Position numbers and translations under genes: made by a program. Source: Bdellovibrio sp. 22V (GTDB taxonomy: Bacteria > Bdellovibrionota > Bdellovibrionia > Bdellovibrionales > Bdellovibrionaceae). Taken from it: a stretch of DNA of 64,000 nucleotides. The stretch lies in contig NZ_CP125854.1 in assembly GCF_030169785.1 (NCBI RefSeq), forward strand, positions 2,728,001 through 2,792,000, in the 5' to 3' direction. The notes beneath the pieces were generated by a model. It searched no databases. It was given only the letters and a program-made list of their open reading frames with translations, and was not told where the DNA came from. This document shows positions 1 to 8,929 of this stretch, piece by piece (position 1 is the first letter of the stretch; the number at the start of each line of letters is the position of its first letter).

Positions 1-173
1 GGTGGCTCGGCATTGGAGTGATAGAACAAAACTTCGTCTCCGACTTGCATGTCTTTCATCATGAAGTTGCGGGCTTGATAATTGCGAACGCCTTCCCACC
101 ATGTCGTCTTGTCTTTGTGAAGTTGATCAATCGAAAAGACATCTGGTTCTGATTTCATGAGCCAGTATTTCAT
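1..173 (-). CDS. EVE domain protein (partial, runs off the left edge)
   Basis: Only the N-terminal 57 codons are inside the window. The protein starts MKYWLMKSEPDVFSID and continues with WEGVRNYQARNFMM and GDEVLFYHSN, the N-terminal signature of EVE/PUA-like proteins (thymocyte nuclear protein 1 type). This fold is thought to bind modified bases in nucleic acid; the cellular role of the bacterial stand-alone form is not settled. The start codon overlaps the stop codon of the upstream YchJ-like gene as ATGA, so the two are probably translationally coupled. Confidence 0.85.
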   Translation of the reverse strand, partial: MKYWLMKSEPDVFSIDQLHKDKTTWWEGVRNYQARNFMMKDMQVGDEVLFYHSNAEP

Positions 174-574
174 TTTGTTTTCTCCGCTTTGATTTTGCCG
201 GATTTAAAGAACCACTCTCCCGCTTGTTTGCGGAAGGTGCTCACTTCGTGATGAATGTAGTCTTCATCGTCGACAGAGTAAAAAGCTTTGAACTCGACAA
301 TGCCTTTGGTTGCCTTTTCTTCGGCATGAACGATCTCGAGCTTAAGGAACTTCGCGCGCTCGGCCCACTCCTTGTTCGCGTCGTCATCGATAAGATCCAA
401 AGTCTGAGGATCCGTCGTATCACGCAGGAACTGCATTTGATTTTTCGCAAAAGCGCTATAACGAGCTCGCATTAGAGCTTCGGCCGTGGGAGCCAAAGCT
501 TTTCCTGAATGGTAAACACCACAACATTCTGTATATTTCTTTTCGGAACCGCAGGGACATTTCATGCGGGGCAA
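170..574 (-). CDS. ychJ: YchJ-family protein with SEC-C zinc motif
   Basis: A protein of 134 residues. The N-terminus carries the SEC-C-type metal-binding pattern CPCGSEKKYTECC followed by YHSG, and then the family signature APTAEALMRARYSAF. The remaining ~90 residues match the YchJ C-terminal NTF2-like region (FKAFY near the middle, GEWFF near the end). SEC-C motifs bind zinc, as at the SecA C-terminus; no reaction is established for YchJ. Translation could start at codon 1 or at the Met three codons later (MKCPCGS). It forms a two-gene unit with the EVE gene through an ATGA overlap. Confidence 0.85.
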   Translation of the reverse strand: MPRMKCPCGSEKKYTECCGVYHSGKALAPTAEALMRARYSAFAKNQMQFLRDTTDPQTLDLIDDDANKEWAERAKFLKLEIVHAEEKATKGIVEFKAFYSVDDEDYIHHEVSTFRKQAGEWFFKSGKIKAEKTK

Positions 575-681
575 AATACCAGAACTCCCTCGAGAGAGGC
601 AGTAAGGACTCTTATAAAATGCACTGCGCCAGGGGTGCCAGGGATTTATTTCACTGTTATCGTCTTAGGTGAGGTGAATTT

Positions 682-1443
682 ATGGCAAAATGGGCTCTTA
701 TCACAGGGGCGACTGCAGGGATCGGCTGGGCGACAGCGCATGCCTTGGCAGAACATGGTTATTCGATTTTTGCGACGGGCCGTCGCTTGGACCGTCTCCA
801 AGAACTGGGCAAACACATTCAACAGACTTTCCCGAACGTGGAATTCAAAATGGCGCAATTCGATCTTTCCGATCGTTTCGAGGTCAGTGAATTTTTGAAA
901 GCGCATTATGCCGAACTCGCGCATTTGGATGTTCTCGTCAACAATGCGGGACTTGCGAAGGGTGTCGACAAAATGCAAGACGCTTCCCTGGATGACTGGG
1001 AAGACATGATCGACACGAACATCAAGGGCCTTCTTTTCATGACCCGCGGAGTGATCGGCCACATGGTTCGCAAAAATTCCGGGCACATCGTCAACCTGGG
1101 TTCTGTTGCGGGACGCTGGACTTATCCAGGTGGCGGAGTTTATTGCGCAACCAAGTTTGCCGTGCGAGCCCTTTCAGAGGGTTTGCGCATGGATCTTCTT
1201 GGCACGAACATTCGTGTGACGAATATCGAGCCCGGCATGGTGAACAGCGAATTTTCATTAGTTCGTTTGCGAGATCAAGCCAAGGCCGACAAAGTTTATG
1301 AAGGCATGACTCCGCTTCAGCCGAAGGATATTGCCGATACTATCGCGTGGTGCGTGGCGCGCCCTGCGCATGTCAACATTCAGGAGCTTGTCATTTATCC
1401 AACTGATCAAGCCCACGTAGGCCAAGTAGCACGCAAAGGTTAA
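682..1443 (+). CDS. SDR-family oxidoreductase (YdfG-like)
   Basis: A classical short-chain dehydrogenase of 253 residues. The N-terminal nucleotide-binding motif is GATAGIG (about residues 8-14), ATGRR in the next strand suggests NADP preference, NNAG sits near residue 90, and the catalytic set is a Ser before the YCATK motif (Tyr and Lys). The tail PGMV.SEF and the ending resemble YdfG-type 3-hydroxy acid dehydrogenases, but the substrate is inferred only. The start has a GAGGTGA ribosome-binding site just upstream. It lies 23 bp ahead of fumC on the same strand and could be cotranscribed. Confidence 0.88.
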   Translation: MAKWALITGATAGIGWATAHALAEHGYSIFATGRRLDRLQELGKHIQQTFPNVEFKMAQFDLSDRFEVSEFLKAHYAELAHLDVLVNNAGLAKGVDKMQDASLDDWEDMIDTNIKGLLFMTRGVIGHMVRKNSGHIVNLGSVAGRWTYPGGGVYCATKFAVRALSEGLRMDLLGTNIRVTNIEPGMVNSEFSLVRLRDQAKADKVYEGMTPLQPKDIADTIAWCVARPAHVNIQELVIYPTDQAHVGQVARKG

Positions 1444-1466
1444 GGTTTAACTCTGAGGAGGCCGTG

Positions 1467-2882
1467 ATGGCACAAAATGGATTTCGCATCGAAAAAGACA
1501 CCATGGGTGAAGTGAAAGTTCCCGCAGATAAATTCTGGGGAGCGCAAACACAAAGGTCCTCTGAAAACTTTCGTATCGGCGGAGATCACTTCCCACGCGA
1601 GATGATTCGCGCTCTGGGAATTCTTAAAAAATCGGCGGCACTGACGAACCAACGCCTTGGGCTTTTGGATGCAAAAAAAGCTGACATGATCGTGAAGGCG
1701 GCGGATGAGGTGATTTCAGGAAAACTCGATGCGCATTTTCCTTTGGTCGTGTGGCAGACAGGTTCGGGAACGCAAACAAACATGAATGCGAATGAAGTCA
1801 TCGCCAATCGGGCGATGGATATGATGGGCCTTAAGCTTCCCAACAAAGAAATTCATCCCAATGATGACGTGAACAAGGGGCAAAGTTCAAACGACACGTT
1901 CCCGACCGCAATGCACATCGCAGTGGCGGAGCAGGTCCATCATCGTCTTTTGCCGATGATGGAGAAACTGTATAAAGCTTTGCACAAAAAACAGGATGAA
2001 TTCAAAGACATCGTGAAAATCGGGCGCACTCACTTGATGGACGCCACACCGTTAACGCTGGGACAGGAATTTTCCGGTTATGCCACACAAATGAAACGCT
2101 CTTTGCAGCGCGTGCGGAACACACTTCCGCATCTGCATGAACTGGCATTGGGTGGAACAGCCGTGGGAACGGGACTCAATACGCATCCGCGGTTTGCGGT
2201 GGAAGCGGCCAAAGAAATCGCGAATGAAACGAAACTTCCCTTTGTCACTGCGGAAAACAAGTTTGAAGCTTTGGCTAGTCACGATGCCTTGGTGGAAGTC
2301 AGTGGCGCTTTGAACTCAGTGGCGGTGTCATTGATGAAAATCGCTAACGACATTCGTTTGCTGGGGTCGGGACCTCGCTGCGGGATCGGCGAGCTGCATC
2401 TTCCTGAAAACGAACCGGGCAGCTCTATTATGCCGGGGAAAGTGAATCCGACCCAGAGCGAAGCTATGACCATGGTCTGTGCGCAGGTAATGGGTAATCA
2501 CGTCGCGGTCACTATTGGTGGCGCCACAGGACACTTTGAACTCAATGTGTTTAAACCTCTTATTGTTTTTAACGTGTTGAATTCAGTTCGCTTGTTAGCC
2601 GATGCCTGCGAATCGTTCACAGATCATTGCGTTTCCGGCATTGAGGCAAACACCAAACAGATTCAGAAGCATCTGGAGCAATCACTGATGCTCGTGACGG
2701 CTCTAAACCCTCACATTGGCTACGACAATGCCGCCAAAATCGCCAAAACTGCCCACAAAAATGGCACAACACTGCGCGAAGAAGCCATCAATCTTGGACT
2801 CCTTTCTGGCGAAGAATTTGATAAGATAGTAAAACCAGAAAAAATGATCGGCGCGCAATCGGCGGATGCCGGTAGAGTGTAG
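1467..2882 (+). CDS. fumC: Class II fumarate hydratase
   Basis: A fumarase C of 471 residues, close to the usual ~465. It interconverts fumarate and L-malate in the TCA cycle in the cytoplasm, as an iron-independent homotetramer. Visible signatures are the N-terminal [20 protein letters not shown], the substrate-binding [12 protein letters not shown] region, [15 protein letters not shown], and the superfamily signature [19 protein letters not shown] lies one codon before the ATG chosen here, but GAGGAG at 1455-1460 is better spaced for the ATG at 1467. The stop codon leads straight into a GC-rich structured repeat shared with the region after map. Confidence 0.96.
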   Translation: MAQNGFRIEKDTMGEVKVPADKFWGAQTQRSSENFRIGGDHFPREMIRALGILKKSAALTNQRLGLLDAKKADMIVKAADEVISGKLDAHFPLVVWQTGSGTQTNMNANEVIANRAMDMMGLKLPNKEIHPNDDVNKGQSSNDTFPTAMHIAVAEQVHHRLLPMMEKLYKALHKKQDEFKDIVKIGRTHLMDATPLTLGQEFSGYATQMKRSLQRVRNTLPHLHELALGGTAVGTGLNTHPRFAVEAAKEIANETKLPFVTAENKFEALASHDALVEVSGALNSVAVSLMKIANDIRLLGSGPRCGIGELHLPENEPGSSIMPGKVNPTQSEAMTMVCAQVMGNHVAVTIGGATGHFELNVFKPLIVFNVLNSVRLLADACESFTDHCVSGIEANTKQIQKHLEQSLMLVTALNPHIGYDNAAKIAKTAHKNGTTLREEAINLGLLSGEEFDKIVKPEKMIGAQSADAGRV

Positions 2883-2916
2883 CGCCGGAGGCGCGGAACT
2901 AAAGGCGCGAGGCGCA

Positions 2917-2959
2917 CAGAGTGGAAGGGCAAAGCCCCGGAACTGGAGTAGTATTTAAT
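2917..2959 (+). repeat. Structured intergenic repeat, copy A (before the 2958 gene)
   Basis: The core begins CAGAGTG, has a GGGC-AAA-GCCC hairpin (2927-2937), then CGGA and a second hairpin ACTG-GAG-TAGT (2942-2952), ending TTTAAT at the next start codon. The second hairpin loop holds the GGAG that serves as ribosome-binding site for the 2958 gene. Two further GC hairpins precede it (2882-2894 and 2905-2915), the first also followed by GGAACT. A close relative follows map at 18739-18783, with base changes that keep both stems. Confidence 0.6.
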
Positions 2960-3890
2960 GAATCCGTTATTGGCAAAAGCGAGTTGGATGGACAGCGATG
3001 ATATTCGTCCTTACGTTTTCGTTCGTCCTGAAAATCAAATCGCGCAGCCAGGTTCGGTTCATCGTCTCGACTGGTTTAAGAAAGAGCCGATTTTCAAAGA
3101 TCCGCTCGACATCGCGGAAATCTCTTTTGCAGATCGTATTTACTCCATCGAAGAGCGTGCGTTTGGTCCGTCCAACATGGCAATGCCTCGTTGGGTTTTT
3201 TATGACTGCGCGGTGATGCCGGGTTTTGTGGCGGGTTTTGCCGCTCGTCCGCGGGCTCTTTCCAAAGAAGTACGCGAAGCTCTTGATCCTAAAAAATTTC
3301 CGGCGACGGGCTCTCCGATTAAAACCTCCAACGTCATGAAAGAAGTAACGTCTTTGGATGACATGGACTGGGTGCCTCTGTCTTTGTTCATCATTATCCC
3401 GACAATGCATCGCGGGGAGTGGGTGGCGCACAATCTTTGTTCTGTGAACTCACTATTGCCGCAAGGCCAAGGCTTTTATGGTCTTGGTTTCCTTTCGAAG
3501 GCCTTCGGTCTTTGGTATGCGAATGTGGGCCAGTGCTCTGGAATGACTCAGTGGGGCAGTCCAGCTTTAAAACTTCACTCGCATTATGGCCATTTAGAGG
3601 TGATTGGGGCTTATGCTCCGGTGCACTCTCATGCTAAAACTATTACTTACCGTGTTCAGGTCAATACAAACTGCTGGGAGCAGTTCTTTAGCAAGCAGCC
3701 GGATCTGGCGTTTCTAGAGAACTACGGGCCGACGCAGACATTTATTGATCCCAAGAGCGAAGAGAGTATGCTGAATTTCCAGCAGCGTATCGAACGCGGT
3801 GAGGGACCCTTCTATTTGAGTGCGAGTGAAATCGCGCAAAAGAAGTTGGACGAAAAATTAACGATTTATACTTTGAAACAACAATACTAG
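2958..3890 (+). CDS. Conserved hypothetical protein, 310 aa
   Basis: I do not recognise a family with confidence. The protein is soluble-looking, with no signal peptide or membrane segment, and aromatic-rich, with a glycine-rich central stretch (QGFYGLGFLSKAFGLWYANVGQ) followed by a histidine cluster (LHSHYGHLEVIGAYAPVHSHAK) that could bind a ligand or metal. Its general look recalls acetoacetate-decarboxylase-fold proteins, but I see no diagnostic lysine motif. Its ribosome-binding site lies in the loop of a short hairpin directly upstream. The next gene starts 14 bp after its stop. Confidence 0.8.
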   Translation: MNPLLAKASWMDSDDIRPYVFVRPENQIAQPGSVHRLDWFKKEPIFKDPLDIAEISFADRIYSIEERAFGPSNMAMPRWVFYDCAVMPGFVAGFAARPRALSKEVREALDPKKFPATGSPIKTSNVMKEVTSLDDMDWVPLSLFIIIPTMHRGEWVAHNLCSVNSLLPQGQGFYGLGFLSKAFGLWYANVGQCSGMTQWGSPALKLHSHYGHLEVIGAYAPVHSHAKTITYRVQVNTNCWEQFFSKQPDLAFLENYGPTQTFIDPKSEESMLNFQQRIERGEGPFYLSASEIAQKKLDEKLTIYTLKQQY

Positions 3891-3903
3891 ATAGGAAGAA
3901 ATA

Positions 3904-4344
3904 ATGTCGATGAATACTCTGCCCCCCGTCGCGAAATCTTTTTTTGCATTCTGTAAAAAATGTGATGCTGACAGATACCATGTCGTTTTGGCGCACACTT
4001 CGTCGACGTCTGCGAAAATCAAATGTGAAATTTGTGGTTCGCAAAAAACTTATTCTCTTCCAAAAGCGCAAACTCGCACGGGCAAGCCTTTGACGGGAGC
4101 TGCCGCGAAGAAGCGTGAACAAACGATGAACTCACGTAAATCCAGCCACCGCAATGAATACGAAATGTTGATGTCGAACGAATCGGCGCCAACAGCTTCG
4201 TACAATATGAAGGCGAAGTTCGAAAAGAACACAAAGTTGCAACATCCAAAGTTCGGCATGGGTTTTATCAAAGACGCTTTGTCTGACAAAATCGAAGTGG
4301 TTTTCGAAGACGAAGTAAGAACTTTGATCCACAATCGTCCGTAA
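3904..4344 (+). CDS. Zinc-ribbon protein with a PcrA/UvrD-tail-like C-terminus
   Basis: A protein of 146 residues. The N-terminus has two CxxC pairs (FCKKCDAD and CEICGSQ) separated by about 20 residues, which should form a zinc ribbon. A basic, low-complexity linker follows (about residues 50-105). The last ~40 residues (LQHPKFGMGFI...IEVVFEDEVRTLI) match the pattern of the small Tudor-like domain at the C-terminus of PcrA/UvrD helicases (HPKFG.G.V...V.F....K.L). The next gene is a UvrD/Rep helicase that lacks such a tail. A good AGGAAG ribosome-binding site precedes the start. Confidence 0.8.
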   Translation: MSMNTLPPVAKSFFAFCKKCDADRYHVVLAHTSSTSAKIKCEICGSQKTYSLPKAQTRTGKPLTGAAAKKREQTMNSRKSSHRNEYEMLMSNESAPTASYNMKAKFEKNTKLQHPKFGMGFIKDALSDKIEVVFEDEVRTLIHNRP

Positions 4345-4353
4345 TATTTTCTG

Positions 4354-4381
4354 GGAAAAAGGGACCTAGTACCTTTTTTCC
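4354..4381 (+). terminator. AAAAAGG-CC palindrome, terminator-like
   Basis: An inverted repeat, GGAAAAAGG, a short spacer, then CCTTTTTTCC, lies between the zinc-ribbon gene and the helicase. It ends in a T-run on the + strand and an A-run on the other, so it could act as a weak intrinsic terminator. Close relatives occur at 9866-9894 and 11952-11970. Confidence 0.55.
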
Positions 4382-4403
4382 TTTCTTGGAATAGTGATTT
4401 TAA

Positions 4404-6422
4404 ATGGAATGGCTTAAAGGGTTGAACCCCGAGCAACAAAAGGCCGTAAAACACAATTACGGCCCTTTGCTTATTTTAGCGGGCGCGGGTTCAGGCAAAA
4501 CTACAGTTCTTGTTTCAAGAACGGGGCGTTTGATTTCTGAAAGAGTCGCACAGGCTCAGGAGATCTGCGTTTTGACGTTCACGAACAAGGCCGCGCGCGA
4601 ACTCAAACATCGCGTGGGTGCCAAGCTGGGCAATACGGGTAAAGGTCTTTGGGCAGGGACGTTTCACTCGTTTGGTTTGCAGATTTTACGGCGTTTCCAT
4701 AAGCACGCGGGTCTTTCTCCCTATTTCGGGATTGTCGATCAAACGGATTGCAATGCGATTTTGAAAGACCTGATCAAAGACGTTAAAAACTCCGGCAAAG
4801 ATAAATTCGACGTCGATAAAATTCTAGCGATGATCAATGATCGTCGTACAGGACACGCGCCAAAAACAGAGGCTTTCGACGAGTATCACGAGATGGCCGA
4901 AGTGCTTGCGCCGAAATTCGCAAAGCGCCTCGAGCATTTAGGTGTCGTGGATTTTGAAGGGCTTTTGATTAAGCCGCTTCAGTTGTTTAAAGAAAACCCC
5001 GACATTCTTGAAAAAGTTCAAGGATCTTTCAGCCAGGTCATGGTCGACGAGTTTCAAGATACAAATCGTATGCAAATGGACTTGATCCATCAGATCGTCA
5101 AATCCCACAACAATCTGACCGTGGTGGGTGATGATGACCAATCGATTTACGGCTGGCGCGGCGCTGAGGTGAAAAACATTCTGAACTTCCCGCAAGAGTT
5201 TAAAAACTGTGAAGTGATTAAGCTCGAGCGGAACTATCGTTCCTCTGCGGAAATCTTGGCAGTGGCGAACGCCGCTATTTCCAAAAATAAAAATCGTCAC
5301 GGTAAAATCTTGCGTTCCGAAGCCGCTCAGGACACGGGCGAATTGCCGGAACTGTTTGTCCTGGATCGTGAAGAGGACGAGTGTGAATTCGTTGTCTCTG
5401 AAATTTTGAATTTCCAGAGACAAGGTTATAAGTATAAAGACTTTGCGGTCCTTTATCGTTCGAACACGCAAGGTGGTTTGATCGAATCATCCTTGCGCCG
5501 AGCGAATATTCCTTATTCGATCACTGGCGGAACTTCTATTTTCGACCGCCGCGAGATCAAAGACATGATGGCTTATTTAAAGCAGGCTTTGGCTCCGAAT
5601 GAAGTGTCGTTAAGACGTATCATCAATGTCCCTTCGCGAGGCATCGGCGATACGACGATTGAAAAACTCAGTGAGTTCGCTTTGAAAAAGAGAATCAATT
5701 TTGTCGACGCCTGCCGTTTCTGGAAAGAAGCGGAAGTGCAGGACAAAGCCGGGGAGTCCATCGACAACCTGATGAAGTTCATTGAAGATCTGCCAAAAAA
5801 TATTTTGGATTTCCAAGTGGGCTCTACACCCGGTGCAAAGATGGTCGAAATCTTCCAGAACATCGGCTATCGCGAATACGTCTATGGAACCGCGGCAGAT
5901 CCGACCAGTGCCGAGAAAAAATGGATGGTCGTTGAAATCTTCGGTCGCATTCTGGATTCTTACTTAGGCCGGCGTTCTTACGACGTGGAAAACATCAAGT
6001 CCTTCGTAGACTCGATGCTTTTGCGCGATGATATGGGCGAGGAAGAAGAAGAGCAGAACAAAGTGCAGCTCATGACCTTGCATGCATCCAAGGGACTTGA
6101 GTTCCCCGTAGTGGTGTTGGCAGGTCTTGAAGAAGATCTTCTGCCGCACAAAAACCTGGGCTCGGATATCGATGAAGAACGTCGTCTGTTTTATGTCGGT
6201 GTCACTCGCGCGAAGAAGCGCTTAGTGATGTCCCGTTGTCAACAACGTAAGAAAAACGGCGCGGTTCGTCCCGTGACGCCTTCACGATTCTTGCTTGAGA
6301 TCCCCAAAGAACTTTACAAAGAGTATCCTCTCGGCGCCCGCCCGGTCGTGGGTCAAGAGCGTGATGATCTTGTCGCGAATTTCTTGTCGAAGCTCGACAG
6401 TCAATTAGGCACAAAAAAATAG
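4404..6422 (+). CDS. UvrD/Rep-family ATP-dependent DNA helicase
   Basis: An SF1A helicase of 672 residues with all motifs: Walker A AGAGSGKTT (near residue 27), Ia TFTNKAA, II VDEFQDTN, III GDDDQSIYGWRGA, IV LERNYRS, V TLHASKGLEFP and VI RRLFYVGVTRAKKRL. It unwinds 3' to 5' and would act in repair or replication restart. The length equals E. coli Rep (~673) and the protein stops soon after motif VI, so it lacks the C-terminal Tudor-like domain of PcrA/UvrD. A domain of that pattern is encoded by the gene directly upstream. No strong ribosome-binding site is visible. Confidence 0.93.
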   Translation: MEWLKGLNPEQQKAVKHNYGPLLILAGAGSGKTTVLVSRTGRLISERVAQAQEICVLTFTNKAARELKHRVGAKLGNTGKGLWAGTFHSFGLQILRRFHKHAGLSPYFGIVDQTDCNAILKDLIKDVKNSGKDKFDVDKILAMINDRRTGHAPKTEAFDEYHEMAEVLAPKFAKRLEHLGVVDFEGLLIKPLQLFKENPDILEKVQGSFSQVMVDEFQDTNRMQMDLIHQIVKSHNNLTVVGDDDQSIYGWRGAEVKNILNFPQEFKNCEVIKLERNYRSSAEILAVANAAISKNKNRHGKILRSEAAQDTGELPELFVLDREEDECEFVVSEILNFQRQGYKYKDFAVLYRSNTQGGLIESSLRRANIPYSITGGTSIFDRREIKDMMAYLKQALAPNEVSLRRIINVPSRGIGDTTIEKLSEFALKKRINFVDACRFWKEAEVQDKAGESIDNLMKFIEDLPKNILDFQVGSTPGAKMVEIFQNIGYREYVYGTAADPTSAEKKWMVVEIFGRILDSYLGRRSYDVENIKSFVDSMLLRDDMGEEEEEQNKVQLMTLHASKGLEFPVVVLAGLEEDLLPHKNLGSDIDEERRLFYVGVTRAKKRLVMSRCQQRKKNGAVRPVTPSRFLLEIPKELYKEYPLGARPVVGQERDDLVANFLSKLDSQLGTKK

Positions 6423-6446
6423 CCTGTCTGAAACGACAGGCCTTTT
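6422..6446. terminator. Intrinsic terminator between convergent genes
   Basis: The stem GCCTGTC/GACAGGC with a 6-nt loop is followed by CTTTTCTT on the + strand. It begins at the last base of the helicase stop codon and sits next to the end of the convergent pseudouridine synthase gene, so it may serve both. Confidence 0.8.
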
Positions 6447-6447
6447 C

Positions 6448-7122
6448 TTATTTCACCAGATTCTTAAAATCTTCCGGCAAGGGCGCCGTAAAAGTTTTGG
6501 CGGTGCTGCCGATGTTTAATGTCAACTTCGCGGCGTGCAGAAACATACGGTCGGTTTTGTAAATCTGTGCCATACGCTCATTGTATTTGGGATCGCCATA
6601 ACGGCTGTCGCCGACAATCGCATGTTTTGCGAGGGCGGTGTGTTTGCGAATTTGGTGTTGGCGTCCGGTAAGAAGTTGCAGCTCTACCAAAGAAAAATAC
6701 TGATTGGCCTGAAGGACGCGGTAAAGCGTGCGAGCTTCGACACGGTCTTTGCTAAGACCTTGCGGATTTTTTCGGCCTTCCGCTTTGTCGGAAATAGGGG
6801 ATGACCATTCTTGCCATTGCTGCGAAACCGGCATAGCTCCGCGCAGAACGGCGTAATAGATTTTCTCGGTCTGGTGTTTTTGAAACTGTTCAGCCAGCTC
6901 TGCGGCCGTTTCCTGTTCCGTCGCGATCAAAAGCAATCCGCTGGTTTCTTTATCCAAACGGTGCACAGGATAAATATCGTGATAGCTTCCTTTGGGAAGT
7001 TGTTTTTTTAAAAGTTCGCGCACGTCGCCCGCTTCGTTATGAACGGAAACTCCGGGAGGCTTGTCGATCACAAGCCAGTTTTTCGACTTCTCAATAATAG
7101 GCAAGGCAGTCACGTTATTCAC
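6448..7122 (-). CDS. RluA-family RNA pseudouridine synthase
   Basis: A protein of 224 residues that converts a uridine in rRNA or tRNA to pseudouridine. It has the family core: IDKPPGVSVH near residue 20, the catalytic-Asp motif HRLDKETSGLLL (about residues 54-65), and LLTGRQHQIRKH (about 150-165), followed by GDSRYGD. It has no S4 domain and is short, as in single-domain RluA/TruC types; the target site cannot be read from sequence. Translation starts at a GTG that overlaps the end of the upstream membrane-protein gene by 8 bp. Confidence 0.9.
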   Translation of the reverse strand: MNNVTALPIIEKSKNWLVIDKPPGVSVHNEAGDVRELLKKQLPKGSYHDIYPVHRLDKETSGLLLIATEQETAAELAEQFQKHQTEKIYYAVLRGAMPVSQQWQEWSSPISDKAEGRKNPQGLSKDRVEARTLYRVLQANQYFSLVELQLLTGRQHQIRKHTALAKHAIVGDSRYGDPKYNERMAQIYKTDRMFLHAAKLTLNIGSTAKTFTAPLPEDFKNLVK

Positions 7123-7525
7123 ACTCTTTTAAAATAGCACGGACTTCATCGACGCCAAGGTCTTTGCTTGTGAGATCACTCTCAAAAATTTTTCTTTCTT
7201 TGCGAGAGACCGCCAATGAATGCACGGAGATTAACACGATCAAGTTGAAAAGAAATCCCATCCAGCTCAAAAACAGAAAACCCGCACCCATCAAAAAAAG
7301 ATTCTTTTCGTAGGCATGAAGATCTCGTTCTTCTTTTCCCTCGGAATAAGGTTCTATGTCCGAGCGGGATTCGCGCCAAATCAAACCGACTTTTTGCAGG
7401 TTGTTTTGCAAGAGTCTGTAGGAAGGTGTTTTTACTTTTTTGCGATGCAGGCCTACTTGCAGGCCAGTGACAATGGCGGAGGGAATCCAACCTACGACAT
7501 ATGCCGCTGCCAATTCGGGAGCCAT
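7115..7525 (-). CDS. Small membrane protein, unknown function
   Basis: An open frame extends further upstream, but the ATG giving MAPELAAAYVVGWIP is the likely start, because the upstream part overlaps the promoter side of the divergent gene at 7659. The protein has 136 residues: a short hydrophobic N-terminal segment, a charged middle (SRSDIEPYSEGKEERDL), one strong membrane span (LFLMGAGFLFLSWMGFLFNL and on) and an acidic C-terminus. I do not recognise the family. It overlaps the pseudouridine synthase start and is probably cotranscribed with it. Confidence 0.7.
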   Translation of the reverse strand: MAPELAAAYVVGWIPSAIVTGLQVGLHRKKVKTPSYRLLQNNLQKVGLIWRESRSDIEPYSEGKEERDLHAYEKNLFLMGAGFLFLSWMGFLFNLIVLISVHSLAVSRKERKIFESDLTSKDLGVDEVRAILKECE

Positions 7526-7658
7526 AACTGTCCTCTTTTCTGGCCTAAGAATAGGCCCGATTTTGATTCTTAGCAAGGACAGGCTAGGGACATTTGTGGT
7601 CGGGAGTCGCAACGGCAGAATAAGAAGTGCAGCGTTTTGTTGCTCGGAGGAGGGCCGT

Positions 7659-7919
7659 ATGAACCCAGCCATTGATGAGTTCTTGATCTTCTTGGATCAC
7701 GAGGACGACACGGACTATGGCGACTTTAAACGCGAAGTAGACGCTCATCTGCGCTATATGATCGAGTCCTTAAGACCTCTGACTCCCGAACAGATATGGC
7801 AACTGCGTAAGATTCGCGAGCAATTGCTTTGGTCTTATAAGGACAACATTGAAGAGATGCGCTCGCTTTTGAAGGAGGAAGTTTCTCATCTGGAAAACTT
7901 CACTCCGCCGGAATTATAA
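7659..7919 (+). CDS. Small hypothetical protein, 86 aa
   Basis: An acidic, mainly helical 86-residue protein. The start at 7659 is supported by GGAGGAGG six bases upstream. It contains many Asp/Glu residues near the N-terminus (LDHEDDTDYGDF) and a long amphipathic helix pattern in the second half. No family is recognised. It lies 71 bp ahead of the ParA-like gene on the same strand. Confidence 0.7.
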   Translation: MNPAIDEFLIFLDHEDDTDYGDFKREVDAHLRYMIESLRPLTPEQIWQLRKIREQLLWSYKDNIEEMRSLLKEEVSHLENFTPPEL

Positions 7920-7990
7920 TAACTCTGCGCGCCGTTCTTGCTCTCCCTGCCGGCTCTAGGTACGCTTTTGGCAAAGCGGAGGTCTTTTCT

Positions 7991-8920
7991 ATGTCCATAC
8001 TGGCGCAGCAAGAGTTTTGTATCACCCTCAGTGATTTGGCCTCTTTTATGGAAATTTCTCCGGCCGAAATAAAAAAGAAAATCGAAACGGTTTTGCAAAA
8101 GAAAGTGAAAACTCCTTGGCTGATGCCAGAGGAAGTTCGTCAGGTTCTTCTCGCAGAAGGATATAAGTATCCGCGCAAAGTTATTTCCATTCAAATGCTC
8201 AAGGGCGGCGTTGCGAAGACGACGTCGGTTCTGAATATGGGGCTTCGTGCGGCGATGTATGGTGCGCGTGTTTTATTTATTGATCTCGATCAACAGGCGA
8301 ATTTGAGTTTCGCTTTGGGCGTGGAGGATGAAAGTCTTCCGGTTTGGGTCGACATCGTCGAAAAGCGCAAGTCTATCGAAGAGTGTGTGCGTTTCGTCGA
8401 ACCGCATGTGGATTTGATTCCATCCAGCTTGAACAACTCCGTTTTGGACCGCGTTCTTCTGAATTCCAACCGCAACTGGGCGCAGGCGGTGAAGGCTCCA
8501 CTTGAGAAAATCAAACATCGCTATGATCTGATTTTGATTGATACAGCTCCTGCCCTGAGTGCAATCAATACTGCGGTGACGGTGGCTTCCGATGAGGTGA
8601 TTCTTCCGGTGAACCCTGATAAGTTCGCTTTCTTGGGGCTGCAAAAGAATTTGAGCGAGCTTGAAGATATCAAGCAGGATTTTGAGTTAAGTTTCGAGAG
8701 AAAAATTTTATTCACGAAATTCGACGGGCGCGAAAACACGAGTCATGAGCTTCTACAGAAGTGCATTGAATCTTTTGAGGATTCTTTGATGAAAGGCTAT
8801 ATTCGAACTTCTTCGGAAGTGAAGAACACCGTGCGTTCCGGCAAGAGTTTGTTTGCAGGCAAGTCTCCCGTAAAAGCCGACTATGATTTTGTCACACGTG
8901 AAATGTTAGGATTTGTTTAA
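7991..8920 (+). CDS. Orphan ParA-family ATPase
   Basis: A protein of 309 residues. After a ~60-residue N-terminal region (MerR/HTH-like helices, LSDLASFMEISPAEIKKKI), it has the deviant Walker A KGGVAKTT (residues 71-78), FIDLDQQAN (switch region), and IDTAPALSAIN (Walker B side). ParA ATPases form nucleotide-dependent patterns on the nucleoid to place cargo. No ParB or parS is visible, so it is an orphan. The gene immediately downstream (9 bp after the stop) encodes a highly charged protein, a good candidate partner or cargo adaptor. Confidence 0.88.
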   Translation: MSILAQQEFCITLSDLASFMEISPAEIKKKIETVLQKKVKTPWLMPEEVRQVLLAEGYKYPRKVISIQMLKGGVAKTTSVLNMGLRAAMYGARVLFIDLDQQANLSFALGVEDESLPVWVDIVEKRKSIEECVRFVEPHVDLIPSSLNNSVLDRVLLNSNRNWAQAVKAPLEKIKHRYDLILIDTAPALSAINTAVTVASDEVILPVNPDKFAFLGLQKNLSELEDIKQDFELSFERKILFTKFDGRENTSHELLQKCIESFEDSLMKGYIRTSSEVKNTVRSGKSLFAGKSPVKADYDFVTREMLGFV

Positions 8921-8929
8921 GAGGTGCCT

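Noticed and set aside
2958-3890. Acetoacetate decarboxylase
   Set aside because: Only a general resemblance; the catalytic Lys context could not be found.
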